Part shown: positions 35,202-42,801 of the stretch, in pieces | Layout of the letters: the number at the start of each line of letters is the position of its first letter | Numbering within the stretch: the first letter of the stretch is position 1 | The notes under the pieces: generated by a model | The model's input: the letters and a program-made list of their open reading frames with translations, nothing else | Told to the model about the DNA's origin: nothing | The model's database searches: none | Assembly (NCBI GenBank): GCA_947258865.1 | Contig: CAMYKC010000045.1 | Span: 30,033-72,833 of the forward strand | Reading direction: 5' to 3' | DNA: 42,801 bases | Source: an uncultured Lysobacterales bacterium | GTDB lineage: Bacteria > Pseudomonadota > Gammaproteobacteria > Xanthomonadales > SZUA-36 | Position numbers and translations under genes: made by a program

Positions 35202-35969
35202 CTACAGGAACTGCTCGTCGAGGATGCGTTGCTCCAGCGAATGATCGGGATCGAACAGCATTTTGAGGACGACGTCCTTTGCCTCGTAAACGTCAACGCT
35301 GACGACATTCCTGACTTCCTCTGCATCCGCTGTCGCACTGACCGGCCGCTTGTAATGATCGAGAATTTCAAAACGAATTCGGACACTGGACGGCAGCACG
35401 GCGCCGCGCCAGCGCCTGGGCCGGAAAGGCGAAATGGGCGTAAGCGCCAGCGCTTCGGTTCCCAAAGGAAGGATCGGGCCATGTGCCGAGAGATTGTAAG
35501 CAGTGCTCCCGGCGGCGGTTGCAACAAGAACACCGTCACAAACCAGGTCCTCGACTTTGATGGAACCGTTGATCAGGATCCGGATATGCGCCGCCTGGTT
35601 CAATTGGCGAATCAGGGACACCTCGTTAATGGCCAGAGCCTTCGCTTCATTCCCCGCCTCGGTAACGGCGATCATGCACAGGGGATTCAGCTCGACCTGG
35701 TCCGCCGAATTCAGGCGATCCATCAAGTCGTCTTCCCTGAAGCGGTTCATCAGGAATCCGATATTACCCAATTTCATCCCATAAACGGGAAGGTTGGCCG
35801 GCAGATGCCGGTGCAACGTGCGCAGCATGAAGCCATCGCCCCCCAACGCCACGATGACATCGGCCTCATCAAGATCGGATTGCCCGTAGCGGTCCAGCAA
35901 AGACGCCATTGCGGGTTCAGCTCCATCGACATGGCTGGCAACAAAATGGATTTTGCGATCAGCGTTCAC
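35202..35969 (-). CDS. nadK: NAD kinase
   Basis: A 255-residue enzyme that phosphorylates NAD to NADP with ATP or polyphosphate. The GGDG motif is at residues 43-46 (VIVALGGDGFMLR). The conserved NE follows (AINEVSLIRQ), then DGVLVATAAGSTAYNLSAHGP, which forms the NAD site, and a final TPISPFRPRRWRGAVLP strand. The shorter N terminus is common outside enterics. It starts with GTG overlapping the gdhB stop (GTGA), so it is co-translated with an NAD-dependent dehydrogenase, an arrangement that may balance NAD and NADP pools. Confidence 0.95.
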   Translation of the reverse strand: MNADRKIHFVASHVDGAEPAMASLLDRYGQSDLDEADVIVALGGDGFMLRTLHRHLPANLPVYGMKLGNIGFLMNRFREDDLMDRLNSADQVELNPLCMIAVTEAGNEAKALAINEVSLIRQLNQAAHIRILINGSIKVEDLVCDGVLVATAAGSTAYNLSAHGPILPLGTEALALTPISPFRPRRWRGAVLPSSVRIRFEILDHYKRPVSATADAEEVRNVVSVDVYEAKDVVLKMLFDPDHSLEQRILDEQFL

Positions 35970-38900
35970 GGTGCAGTATCGTCCACCAATTGCCCGAGGG
36001 AGCGAATGGCCACTGAAATGGTTGGATAATCCATTTCATCAAGGTTCTTCATTTCAGCTAACATTTTACTCACTCCACTGACCAGCTGCTGGTTGGCTTC
36101 AAGCCAGGCAAGCACGGGGTCACGCTTTCTGCCGGCTGACTGAAGGACTCTTTCGACGAGGCTATTGTGATGCGTAAACAACTCATCCCGAAGATTGGCA
36201 CGAGACATGGCATGCCACTGACCCGCAACATCCAGGTTTTCGACTTGCCGGCGTAACCAGTTCAGCTCCAGCGTTTCCCCAATTCCGAAAAATACCTTGG
36301 CCACCCGGTCGACTTTGGTCTTGCGGCGCGCTGCTGTTTCCACCACGTCGAGCGCGGGGGATACTCGGTCCAGCATCGAGATTTGCTCCGCCAACTGCTT
36401 TGAGAAACCATTATCGACAAATGCCTGAGTCCGCTCATTAGTCCTCTCCGCGTCTTCCGCTGCCCCGAAGCGGCCGATTGATTTTTCCATTGTCCGCAAG
36501 CCGGGGGCCAGCCTGTTCACCATGACGCGAATGTCCAGTTTCCGGCCCTTCAGGTTGAGAAGCCAGCGTGTCGCCTGACGCAAAAGTTTCCACATGCTCA
36601 GCATGGCGTCAATCTGAAAGCTGCTTTCGACTTTGTTGTCCAGGTCTTCGATTTTCGCCCAGAATTCCCTGGCCCGGAACACCTCTCGAGCAATGGTGTA
36701 AGCCCGCGCGACTTCTCCCGGGCTGGCGCCGGTATCCTCGTGCATTCGCAGCGCGAATGAAGCCCCCATCCGATTGACCAGGCTGTTGGTCACCTGGGTC
36801 GCGATGATTTCCCGTTTCAGTCGATGCCCCGGCATGAATTCCTTGAACCGCTTTTGCAGAGCTTCAGGAAAGTAACGGACCGCCTCATCGGACAACCAGG
36901 AATCTTCCGGGACATCTGACGCGAGTAACTGCTGATAGAGTGTTATCTTGCTATAGGACAGCAGCACCGCCAGTTCCGGCCTGGTCAAACCCTCACCGCG
37001 GTCCTTCCTTTCGCTCAATTCATCATCATCGGGAAGGAATTCGAGCTCGCGGTTCAGCAATCCTTCATCTTCCAGTACATTGATGAAATGCCTTTTCGCC
37101 CCCAGACGCGAAATCGAAAACTTTTCCATCATCGAAATGGCCTGCGTTTGCAGATAATTGCTTCTCAGAACCTGGTCTGCCACTTCGTCGGTCATTTCGG
37201 CCAACAGCTTGATACGTTTTTCGGGACTGAGTTTTCCTGCCCGCAGGGCGAGGTTCAGCAGGATCTTGATATTGACCTCGTGGTCCGAGGTATCCACGCC
37301 GGCGGAATTGTCGATGAAGTCGGTGTTGACATGACCACCGGCCCTGGCGAACTCGATCCGGCCAAGCTGAGTCACACCCAGGTTACCGCCTTCTCCTATT
37401 ACTTTGCATCGGAGGTCGTTGCCGTTCACTCTGAGCCCATTATTGGCAAGATCTCCCACCTCGGCATGCGTCTCACTTGAAGACTTGATGTAGGTCCCGA
37501 TACCTCCATTCCAGAGCAGCTCCACCGGGGCCTTAAGCAGTTCGCGTATCAGGGCATTGGGCGTCATTTGCTTTGCTTCCACACCCAGCCAGTTCCTGAC
37601 CTCTTCGCTGATCGGGATGGTCTTGTCCAGGCGCGAATAGACACCGCCGCCGCTGGAGATCAGCTCCGGCTTGTAATCCGTCCAGCTGGACCTGGCCTTC
37701 CTGAACAACCTTCTGCGCTCCCGGTAACCCGACTTTTCATCCGGCTCGGGATCAAGAAAGATGTGCAGATGATTGAATGCCGCCTTGAGACGAATATGCC
37801 GCGAGAGCAGCATGCCATTGCCGAACACGTCCCCGCTCATGTCGCCGATACCGACGACGGAAAAGGGTTCACGCTGTGTGTCCAACCCCATTTCCCTGAA
37901 ATGCCGTTTGACGCCTTCCCAGGCGCCCCTGGCCGTTATCCCCATGCCCTTGTGGTCATAACCGACCGAACCTCCGGAAGCAAATGCATCGCCCAGCCAG
38001 AATTCATGCTTTTCAGCAATGGCATTAGCCGTATCCGAAAATGTGGCAGTGCCCTTGTCTGCCGCCACGACGAGATAAGGATCATCTTCGTCATACCGCA
38101 CAACTGCCTCAGGCGGCAACACGATATCCTTATCCAGGTTATCTGTAATATCCAGTAGTCCATTGATAAAACTGGAATAGCAACTGATACCCTCAGTCAA
38201 AACAGCATCACGATTCTTCTGCTCCAGTTGCGATTTAACGACAAATCCACCCTTGGCGCCCACCGGTACGATCATCGTGTTTTTAACGTTTTGAGCCTTC
38301 ATAAGGCCCAGAACCTCCGTGCGGAAGTCCTCCCTGCGGTCAGACCAGCGCAAACCACCCCGTGCGATTTTTCCACCGCGCAAATGAATCCCCTCGAAGC
38401 GTGGCGAATAGACCCAGATTTCACGGTATGGCCTGGGCTGCGGCAATTCCGGTAAGGCCTGCGAATTCAATTTGAAACTGATGTAGTCCTTGTGGCCGCC
38501 ACTGGAATCCTGCTGGAAATAACTCGTGCGCAACGTGGCGCCGATCACTTCGTAAAAAGCATAAAGAATGCGGTCTTCGTCAAGACTGGACACCGACTCG
38601 AGAGCACGTTTGAATACACGCTTGATCGTAGCGACCTGCATTTTGCGATCGCGGATACGCGCCTCGACCAACTCTTCGATGTAGTCCTGCAACACTCGGT
38701 CGCGCGCCAGTTCATCCTCCATCAGGGTCTGGAACCGGCGGGCCATCTGCTTACGGCACTGTTTTTTACGAAAATCGCTCTCCGTGTCGCGGGATGGATC
38801 GAATGCCGCTTCGAATAACTCGATGAGCAGCCTGGCAATCGCGGGATGCCGGGCCATGGTCTCAGCCATGTAGTTTAAAGAAAAAGGGATCCCGGTCTGA

Positions 38901-40921
38901 AGCAGGTACTTGCAGTAAGCCCTCAGCACTTTCACCTGGCGCCAGTGCAATTGTGAGGCGATCACCAGCCGATTGAATGCGTCGCTGTCTGTTTCTCCCT
39001 CGAGCGTTTTCGCGAATGCCTCCTCGAAAAGATCGCGAATGACGTCGAGTTTCAACTGCCGCGTGACGGCCGGAACCATATCGAAATCCTGGATCCAAAG
39101 CCGTTGTTCATCCGGCAGCCGTAATTCGTAGGGACGTTCATTGACGATATGAAGGCCAAGGTTTTCGAGCATGGGTAACACGTTGGATAAGGGTATGGGA
39201 TCGTCTTTCCGAAAAACCTTGAACCGGATGATGCCCCCACGTGATTTTCGCGGCCGGTACAGGCTCATCTTCAATGGTTCTCCCTCGTCCACCATGGCGG
39301 CATTTTCAACATCGAAAGAAGCAACCCAGGGCGGCACATCCTCCTTATAGGCCTCCGGGAAAGACTCCCCGAAGCGCGCTGCCCATTTCAAACCGGTTTC
39401 TTCGCCATGTTTCTGAACCAGGATCGCGCGAAGTTCGTCTTTCCAGGAGCGGACGGCTTCCACGATTTTCTGCTCAAGAGCGCGAACGTCAAATTCGATT
39501 TGGGCACCGGGCTTCGGCCTGACTACCACCTGCAGCCTGGCCAGCCTGGACTGTGAAACCCGAACGGTGTAATCCAACTGCCCCCCTTTCAGCGCCCGCC
39601 GGAGAATTTTTTGGATCGCTTCCCTGTTCTCCGTGTTGAATTGTTCCCTCGGGATATATACGAGGCAGGAATAGAAACGACCATAACGTTCTCGCCGGAT
39701 GAACAGCCTGACTCGTTGTCGCTCCTGCAGGTTGAGAATACCCAAAGCGGTTTCCAGCAACTCCGCGGATGAGGCCTGAAACAACTCGTCGCGTGGCAGT
39801 GTTTCGAGTATATGAACCATGGATTTCCAGGCATGACTGCCGGCAACCAGGCCCGACTCTCTCAACACGTTCCGCGCCCTGACGCGAATCAAGGGCGTGT
39901 CCAATGCATTCAGGTAATAGGCCGTCGACGTAAACAAGCCAAGAAAACGGCGCTCTCCGATGGTCCTACCCTTGGCATCGAAGCGGAGCACTCCGATGTA
40001 GTCGAGATAGCCGGCACGATGGACTGTCGAACGGGCGTTCGTTTTCGTGATGATCAGTGGTGATTTCTGGCCTCCCTTGCGGGCCACCTCCGCCAGGCTG
40101 GTCAGCGGGCGCGTTTTTACGGTTTTCGAATCCTCCCTCAAGATGCCCAGTCCGGAACCGGTCACGAGCTGTAATTCGTAGTTTTTCCTGCCCCTGGCGA
40201 TCTTGTAGTCGCGCACACCCAGAAAAATGAAATGGTCGTCGAGCAGCCACTGCATGAATGTCCGGCATTCCCGCATCCAGTCGCCATCAACTCTAGGGGC
40301 CCAATCGGGCATCGCTTTTTCAGCATCGACGGCGGCGGATTCCATCAACCTCCAGTCAGCCACTGCTTTGTAAACATCATCGAAAGCGTTAACCAGGCGC
40401 TGCTCCAATTCTGCAAGCGCTTCTTTTTCCGTGCGGCGGTCCACGTGAAACTGGATCACGGACTCGGCTTCTCCCTGGCGGCTTTTCTTTGGATAGAGGG
40501 TCGTCAGATTGCCTTTTTTGTCTCGCCCCACACGAATGACGGGATGAACGATCAGATGTATTCCCAATCCCATTTCAGACAGCATCAAAGCAGCCGTATC
40601 GACCAGGAATGGCATGTCTTCGTTCACCATCTCAATGATGGTGTGAGAGGATTCCCAACCTTCCTTCCTGGTTGTGGGGTTGAACACCCGGAGCAGCATC
40701 TCACCCGTTTGCCGCCGGCTGAGGAATTCAAGCTGGCGAATCGCTATGGTCGCCAATGTCGACGGTGCCTCGACCACCAGGTCCTCGATGGGGACGCGGC
40801 GGAAACACTGTTCGACATACATTCCGGCAAGTTTTGCCCGGGAGGCATTGAGCCGGGATTCGAGATCGGCTTTGACCTTTTTGGTCAATGCCCGTTTCTG
40901 TTTGTCCAATTCGGGATTCAT
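35966..40921 (-). CDS. gdhB: NAD-specific glutamate dehydrogenase, 180-kDa class
   Basis: A 1651-residue giant GDH that deaminates glutamate to 2-oxoglutarate and ammonia with NAD; Pseudomonas GdhB is about 1620 residues. The N-terminal third carries ACT-like regulatory regions (VNEDMPFLVDTAALMLSEMGLGIHLIVHPVIRV). The catalytic core begins near residue 850, with GGLRWSDRREDFRTEVLGLMKAQNVKNTMIVPVGAKGGFVVK containing the active lysines. It continues with FASGGSVGYDHKGMGITARGAWE and the NAD domain VVGIGDMSGDVFGNGMLLS. The C-terminal helical domain is complete. The gene is uninterrupted. It leads the gdhB-nadK-phosphatase-kinase operon and serves amino-acid catabolism. Confidence 0.96.
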   Translation of the reverse strand: MNPELDKQKRALTKKVKADLESRLNASRAKLAGMYVEQCFRRVPIEDLVVEAPSTLATIAIRQLEFLSRRQTGEMLLRVFNPTTRKEGWESSHTIIEMVNEDMPFLVDTAALMLSEMGLGIHLIVHPVIRVGRDKKGNLTTLYPKKSRQGEAESVIQFHVDRRTEKEALAELEQRLVNAFDDVYKAVADWRLMESAAVDAEKAMPDWAPRVDGDWMRECRTFMQWLLDDHFIFLGVRDYKIARGRKNYELQLVTGSGLGILREDSKTVKTRPLTSLAEVARKGGQKSPLIITKTNARSTVHRAGYLDYIGVLRFDAKGRTIGERRFLGLFTSTAYYLNALDTPLIRVRARNVLRESGLVAGSHAWKSMVHILETLPRDELFQASSAELLETALGILNLQERQRVRLFIRRERYGRFYSCLVYIPREQFNTENREAIQKILRRALKGGQLDYTVRVSQSRLARLQVVVRPKPGAQIEFDVRALEQKIVEAVRSWKDELRAILVQKHGEETGLKWAARFGESFPEAYKEDVPPWVASFDVENAAMVDEGEPLKMSLYRPRKSRGGIIRFKVFRKDDPIPLSNVLPMLENLGLHIVNERPYELRLPDEQRLWIQDFDMVPAVTRQLKLDVIRDLFEEAFAKTLEGETDSDAFNRLVIASQLHWRQVKVLRAYCKYLLQTGIPFSLNYMAETMARHPAIARLLIELFEAAFDPSRDTESDFRKKQCRKQMARRFQTLMEDELARDRVLQDYIEELVEARIRDRKMQVATIKRVFKRALESVSSLDEDRILYAFYEVIGATLRTSYFQQDSSGGHKDYISFKLNSQALPELPQPRPYREIWVYSPRFEGIHLRGGKIARGGLRWSDRREDFRTEVLGLMKAQNVKNTMIVPVGAKGGFVVKSQLEQKNRDAVLTEGISCYSSFINGLLDITDNLDKDIVLPPEAVVRYDEDDPYLVVAADKGTATFSDTANAIAEKHEFWLGDAFASGGSVGYDHKGMGITARGAWEGVKRHFREMGLDTQREPFSVVGIGDMSGDVFGNGMLLSRHIRLKAAFNHLHIFLDPEPDEKSGYRERRRLFRKARSSWTDYKPELISSGGGVYSRLDKTIPISEEVRNWLGVEAKQMTPNALIRELLKAPVELLWNGGIGTYIKSSSETHAEVGDLANNGLRVNGNDLRCKVIGEGGNLGVTQLGRIEFARAGGHVNTDFIDNSAGVDTSDHEVNIKILLNLALRAGKLSPEKRIKLLAEMTDEVADQVLRSNYLQTQAISMMEKFSISRLGAKRHFINVLEDEGLLNRELEFLPDDDELSERKDRGEGLTRPELAVLLSYSKITLYQQLLASDVPEDSWLSDEAVRYFPEALQKRFKEFMPGHRLKREIIATQVTNSLVNRMGASFALRMHEDTGASPGEVARAYTIAREVFRAREFWAKIEDLDNKVESSFQIDAMLSMWKLLRQATRWLLNLKGRKLDIRVMVNRLAPGLRTMEKSIGRFGAAEDAERTNERTQAFVDNGFSKQLAEQISMLDRVSPALDVVETAARRKTKVDRVAKVFFGIGETLELNWLRRQVENLDVAGQWHAMSRANLRDELFTHHNSLVERVLQSAGRKRDPVLAWLEANQQLVSGVSKMLAEMKNLDEMDYPTISVAIRSLGQLVDDTAP

Positions 40922-40966
40922 ATTTTAATTATCCTTCCCCTTTGTCTCTGCCCCCGCGCGACGTGA

Positions 40967-40972
40967 ATTATA
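40967..40972 (-). promoter_or_regulatory. Candidate -10 box of the gdhB operon
   Basis: The minus strand reads TATAAT here, about 46 bases before the gdhB ATG, which is a sensible leader length. No convincing -35 box is seen 16-18 bases further upstream. A 10-bp palindrome GAATTAATTC (40984-40993) lies just beyond it and could bind a regulator. Confidence 0.3.
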
Positions 40973-41015
40973 GCTGTCATGCCGAATTAATTCTTTACCG
41001 GGCCGGCCTATCGAA

Positions 41016-41858
41016 TTGAGCGTTGCGGAACTGGCCGGGATAACACAGTTGGCTCAACCGCGTGTTTCCACCCACCTGGCCAAGCTCAAGGAATCGGGCC
41101 TGGTTTCAGACCGCAGAGACGGTGTTTCTGTCTATTATCGCATCGCCCTGGGGATTTCCGATCCGGGCCTCGAAGAGCTTTGGCAGTTCTTGCGCAAGAA
41201 TGCTGAGGATTCGTTGCTGCAACAGGATCTGGACCGCGTGCGGCAGGTGCTTCGTCAGCGGGCCGGTGAAGGCACCTGGGCGGACAGCGTGGCCGGAGAT
41301 ATGGAGCGCCACTATTCACCGGGAAGAACGTGGGAAGCGACTGCCCGCGGCCTCGTGCACCTTCTTGATCCGGGCGATGTTCTGGACATTGCCTCGGGTG
41401 ATGGCGTACTCGCTGAACTGCTGGCGCCCCGGGCGAACAAAGTGGTCTGCCTGGACATCAGCCCGCGTGTTGCCGAGGCCGGAAAGCGGAGATTGAAGGC
41501 CTGCAAGAACGTGAATTTCGAGGTTGGCGACATGCATTCGCTGCCCGTGGACGGGGAATCGTTCGATACCGTTCTCTTAATGCATGCCCTGACTTACACC
41601 AAGGAACCGGCGATCGTGTTCAGCGAAGCCGCGCGCGCACTCAGGCCCGGTGGAAAGTTGCTGGCTGTAACCCTGCGCAAGCACCAGCACAAAAAAGCCG
41701 TTGAACCATACAATCACGTAAACCTGGGCTTCACAACCAGGCAACTGGAGACCTTTAGCGAGCAGGCCGGACTTGAAGTGCAGGTCTGCACGGTGTCGGC
41801 AATAGAAAAGCGTACACCGAATTTCTCCATACTTTCCCTGTCCGCGACCAAGCTTTGA
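41016..41858 (+). CDS. ArsR-type regulator fused to SAM methyltransferase, N terminus incomplete
   Basis: The visible protein has about 280 residues. Its first 45 ([43 protein letters not shown]) are the second half of an ArsR winged helix: recognition helix plus wing. The helices that normally precede this, about 30-35 residues with a DPTRLRLL-type motif, are missing. The only available start is TTG 41016, without a clear ribosome site, and the frame is closed upstream by TAG at 40971. A class-I methyltransferase follows ([17 protein letters not shown] near 122-138, [30 protein letters not shown]). ArsR-methyltransferase fusions commonly sit next to metH and probably sense methionine-cycle metabolites; that is inferred from position. 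Confidence 0.75.
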   Translation: MSVAELAGITQLAQPRVSTHLAKLKESGLVSDRRDGVSVYYRIALGISDPGLEELWQFLRKNAEDSLLQQDLDRVRQVLRQRAGEGTWADSVAGDMERHYSPGRTWEATARGLVHLLDPGDVLDIASGDGVLAELLAPRANKVVCLDISPRVAEAGKRRLKACKNVNFEVGDMHSLPVDGESFDTVLLMHALTYTKEPAIVFSEAARALRPGGKLLAVTLRKHQHKKAVEPYNHVNLGFTTRQLETFSEQAGLEVQVCTVSAIEKRTPNFSILSLSATKL

Positions 41859-41892
41859 ACGTTATCGCAGCGCAAGTCGGGTATCGTCTGAA

Positions 41893-42801
41893 ATGATAAC
41901 CATCCCTTATAAGGATCCTGAGAAAATTCAACGCCTGGAAAGCCTTCTGGCCGAGCGAATCCTGGTGCTCGACGGCGCCATGGGTACGATGATCCAGGAC
42001 AGGAATCTGGAAGAATCGGATTTTCGGGGAGGGCGATTTGCTTCACACGGCGTCGATCTGAAGGGGAATAACGACATCCTCAGCCTGACGCAGCCCGGGA
42101 TTATCGCCGATATCCATCGCTCCTTTCTGGAAGCCGGTGCGGATATCGTGGAAACCAATACATTCAACGCGACCTCGATTTCACAGGCCGACTACGGCAC
42201 CCAGTCTCTTGCCGGAGAGCTGAATCTCGAAAGCGCGCGCATTGCTCGCTCAGCCGTCGATGACTACATGGCGGCCCATCCCGGCAGCGAACGCTTTGTG
42301 CTCGGAGCGCTCGGCCCCACCAATCGAACCGCAACACTGTCACCGGACGTCAACCGGCCGGAGTACCGAAACATAACGTTCACAGAGTTGAGTGACGCCT
42401 ACGCCGAGGTCGCACGGGGCCTGGTGGAGGGCGGAGCCGACCTGCTGGTGGTGGAGACCGTTTTCGACACGCTCAATTGCAAGGCTGCGTTGTTTGCCCT
42501 CTCGAGCGTCTTCGAAAAGCTTGGTTACCGGCTCCCGGTTATTGTATCCGGCACAATCATCGACGCCAGCGGCAGAACCCTCTCCGGCCAGACCGTGGAA
42601 GCATTTTGGAATTCAATCAGGCATGCCCGCCCTTTCGCTGTCGGATTGAATTGCGCACTGGGCGCCGCCGAGATACGTCCCTGGATCCAGGAATTCTCGC
42701 GAGTCGCAGATTGCCCGATCAGCCTGTATCCCAACGCGGGGCTTCCAAACGAACTGGGCGAATATGACGACACACCCGGTCACATGTCCACTTTGTTGGG
42801 G
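41893..42801 (+). CDS. metH: Cobalamin-dependent methionine synthase MetH, N-terminal part (cut by window edge)
   Basis: The first 303 codons are visible and open to the right edge. They form the homocysteine-binding barrel: [90 protein letters not shown] and [16 protein letters not shown]254 in GLNCALG corresponds to the first of the three zinc-binding cysteines that activate homocysteine; the paired cysteines would lie beyond the edge. MetH makes methionine from homocysteine and methyltetrahydrofolate through cobalamin. It starts 34 bases after the ArsR-methyltransferase stop, so the two are probably co-transcribed; the gap is too short for a SAM or cobalamin riboswitch. Confidence 0.96.
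   Translation, partial: MITIPYKDPEKIQRLESLLAERILVLDGAMGTMIQDRNLEESDFRGGRFASHGVDLKGNNDILSLTQPGIIADIHRSFLEAGADIVETNTFNATSISQADYGTQSLAGELNLESARIARSAVDDYMAAHPGSERFVLGALGPTNRTATLSPDVNRPEYRNITFTELSDAYAEVARGLVEGGADLLVVETVFDTLNCKAALFALSSVFEKLGYRLPVIVSGTIIDASGRTLSGQTVEAFWNSIRHARPFAVGLNCALGAAEIRPWIQEFSRVADCPISLYPNAGLPNELGEYDDTPGHMSTLLG

Noticed and set aside
41859-41892. SAM or cobalamin riboswitch before metH
   Set aside because: The gap to the upstream gene is only 34 bases, too short for any known riboswitch of these classes.
1-42801. tRNA, rRNA, insertion sequences, prophage or integrase signatures
   Set aside because: None was seen on either strand by eye; a dedicated covariance-model search would be needed to exclude small RNAs.

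Overview
This 42.8-kb window is chromosomal DNA from a gammaproteobacterium. The evidence is the block rpoE-rseA-rseB-rseC-degP, lepA-lepB-DUF4845-rnc-era-recO-pdxJ, whose order is typical of that class, together with nagZ-hpt-phosphorylase, a class-2 PyrD and a 1651-residue NAD-glutamate dehydrogenase. The protein flavour resembles Xanthomonadales/Chromatiales-type lineages, but genus cannot be read from sequence alone. Gene density is high. I see no rRNA, tRNA, CRISPR, insertion sequence or prophage, and no gene-free stretch longer than about 210 bases. Both ends cut through genes. The length would fit a single fosmid insert, which is only an inference.

Layout. 1-3277 (minus): nagZ, an MscS-type channel, hpt and a methylthioinosine/purine nucleoside phosphorylase, the last three overlapping by 1-4 bases. 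3287-7359 (minus): rlmD, a terminator, then a YdbH/YdbL-type envelope pair. 7388-8107 (plus): a receiver-HPt phosphorelay protein. 8113-18454 (minus): the conserved stress-response and housekeeping block. 18761-24066 (plus): an ALDH7 dehydrogenase, pyrD, murB and a secreted M28 peptidase. 24276-27998 (minus): a glutaryl-CoA-dehydrogenase-like enzyme, a cytosolic 5'-nucleotidase and a Nudix-like/APH fusion kinase. 28038-33195 (plus): a five-gene set of LolA-like chaperone, two FtsX-type permeases, a LolD-like ATPase and an outer-membrane beta-barrel. 33212-33829 (plus): yceH. 33826-40921 (minus): a tight operon gdhB-nadK-LMW phosphatase-fructosamine kinase. 41016-42801 (plus): an ArsR-methyltransferase fusion and the start of metH.

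How the genes work together. RpoE, RseA, RseB, RseC and DegP form the sigma-E envelope-stress circuit. YdbH/YdbL, the Lol-like cluster, NagZ, MurB and LepB also serve the envelope. The gdhB operon joins NAD-dependent glutamate oxidation, NAD phosphorylation and a likely protein-deglycation kinase/phosphatase pair. The five-gene Lol-like cluster is the best candidate for a poorly described system: its order suggests a route from inner membrane through a LolA-fold carrier to a barrel instead of a LolB lipoprotein.

A second theme is damage. lepA, pyrD and the barrel gene are frameshifted. nagZ lacks its catalytic loop. The GcdH-like gene has a 24-bp tandem duplication over its active-site motif. 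rpoE carries 17 consecutive A residues where a conserved motif should be. The ArsR-type regulator lacks its N terminus. So many lesions in conserved, often essential genes point first to sequence or assembly error, with real gene decay or variation as the alternative.
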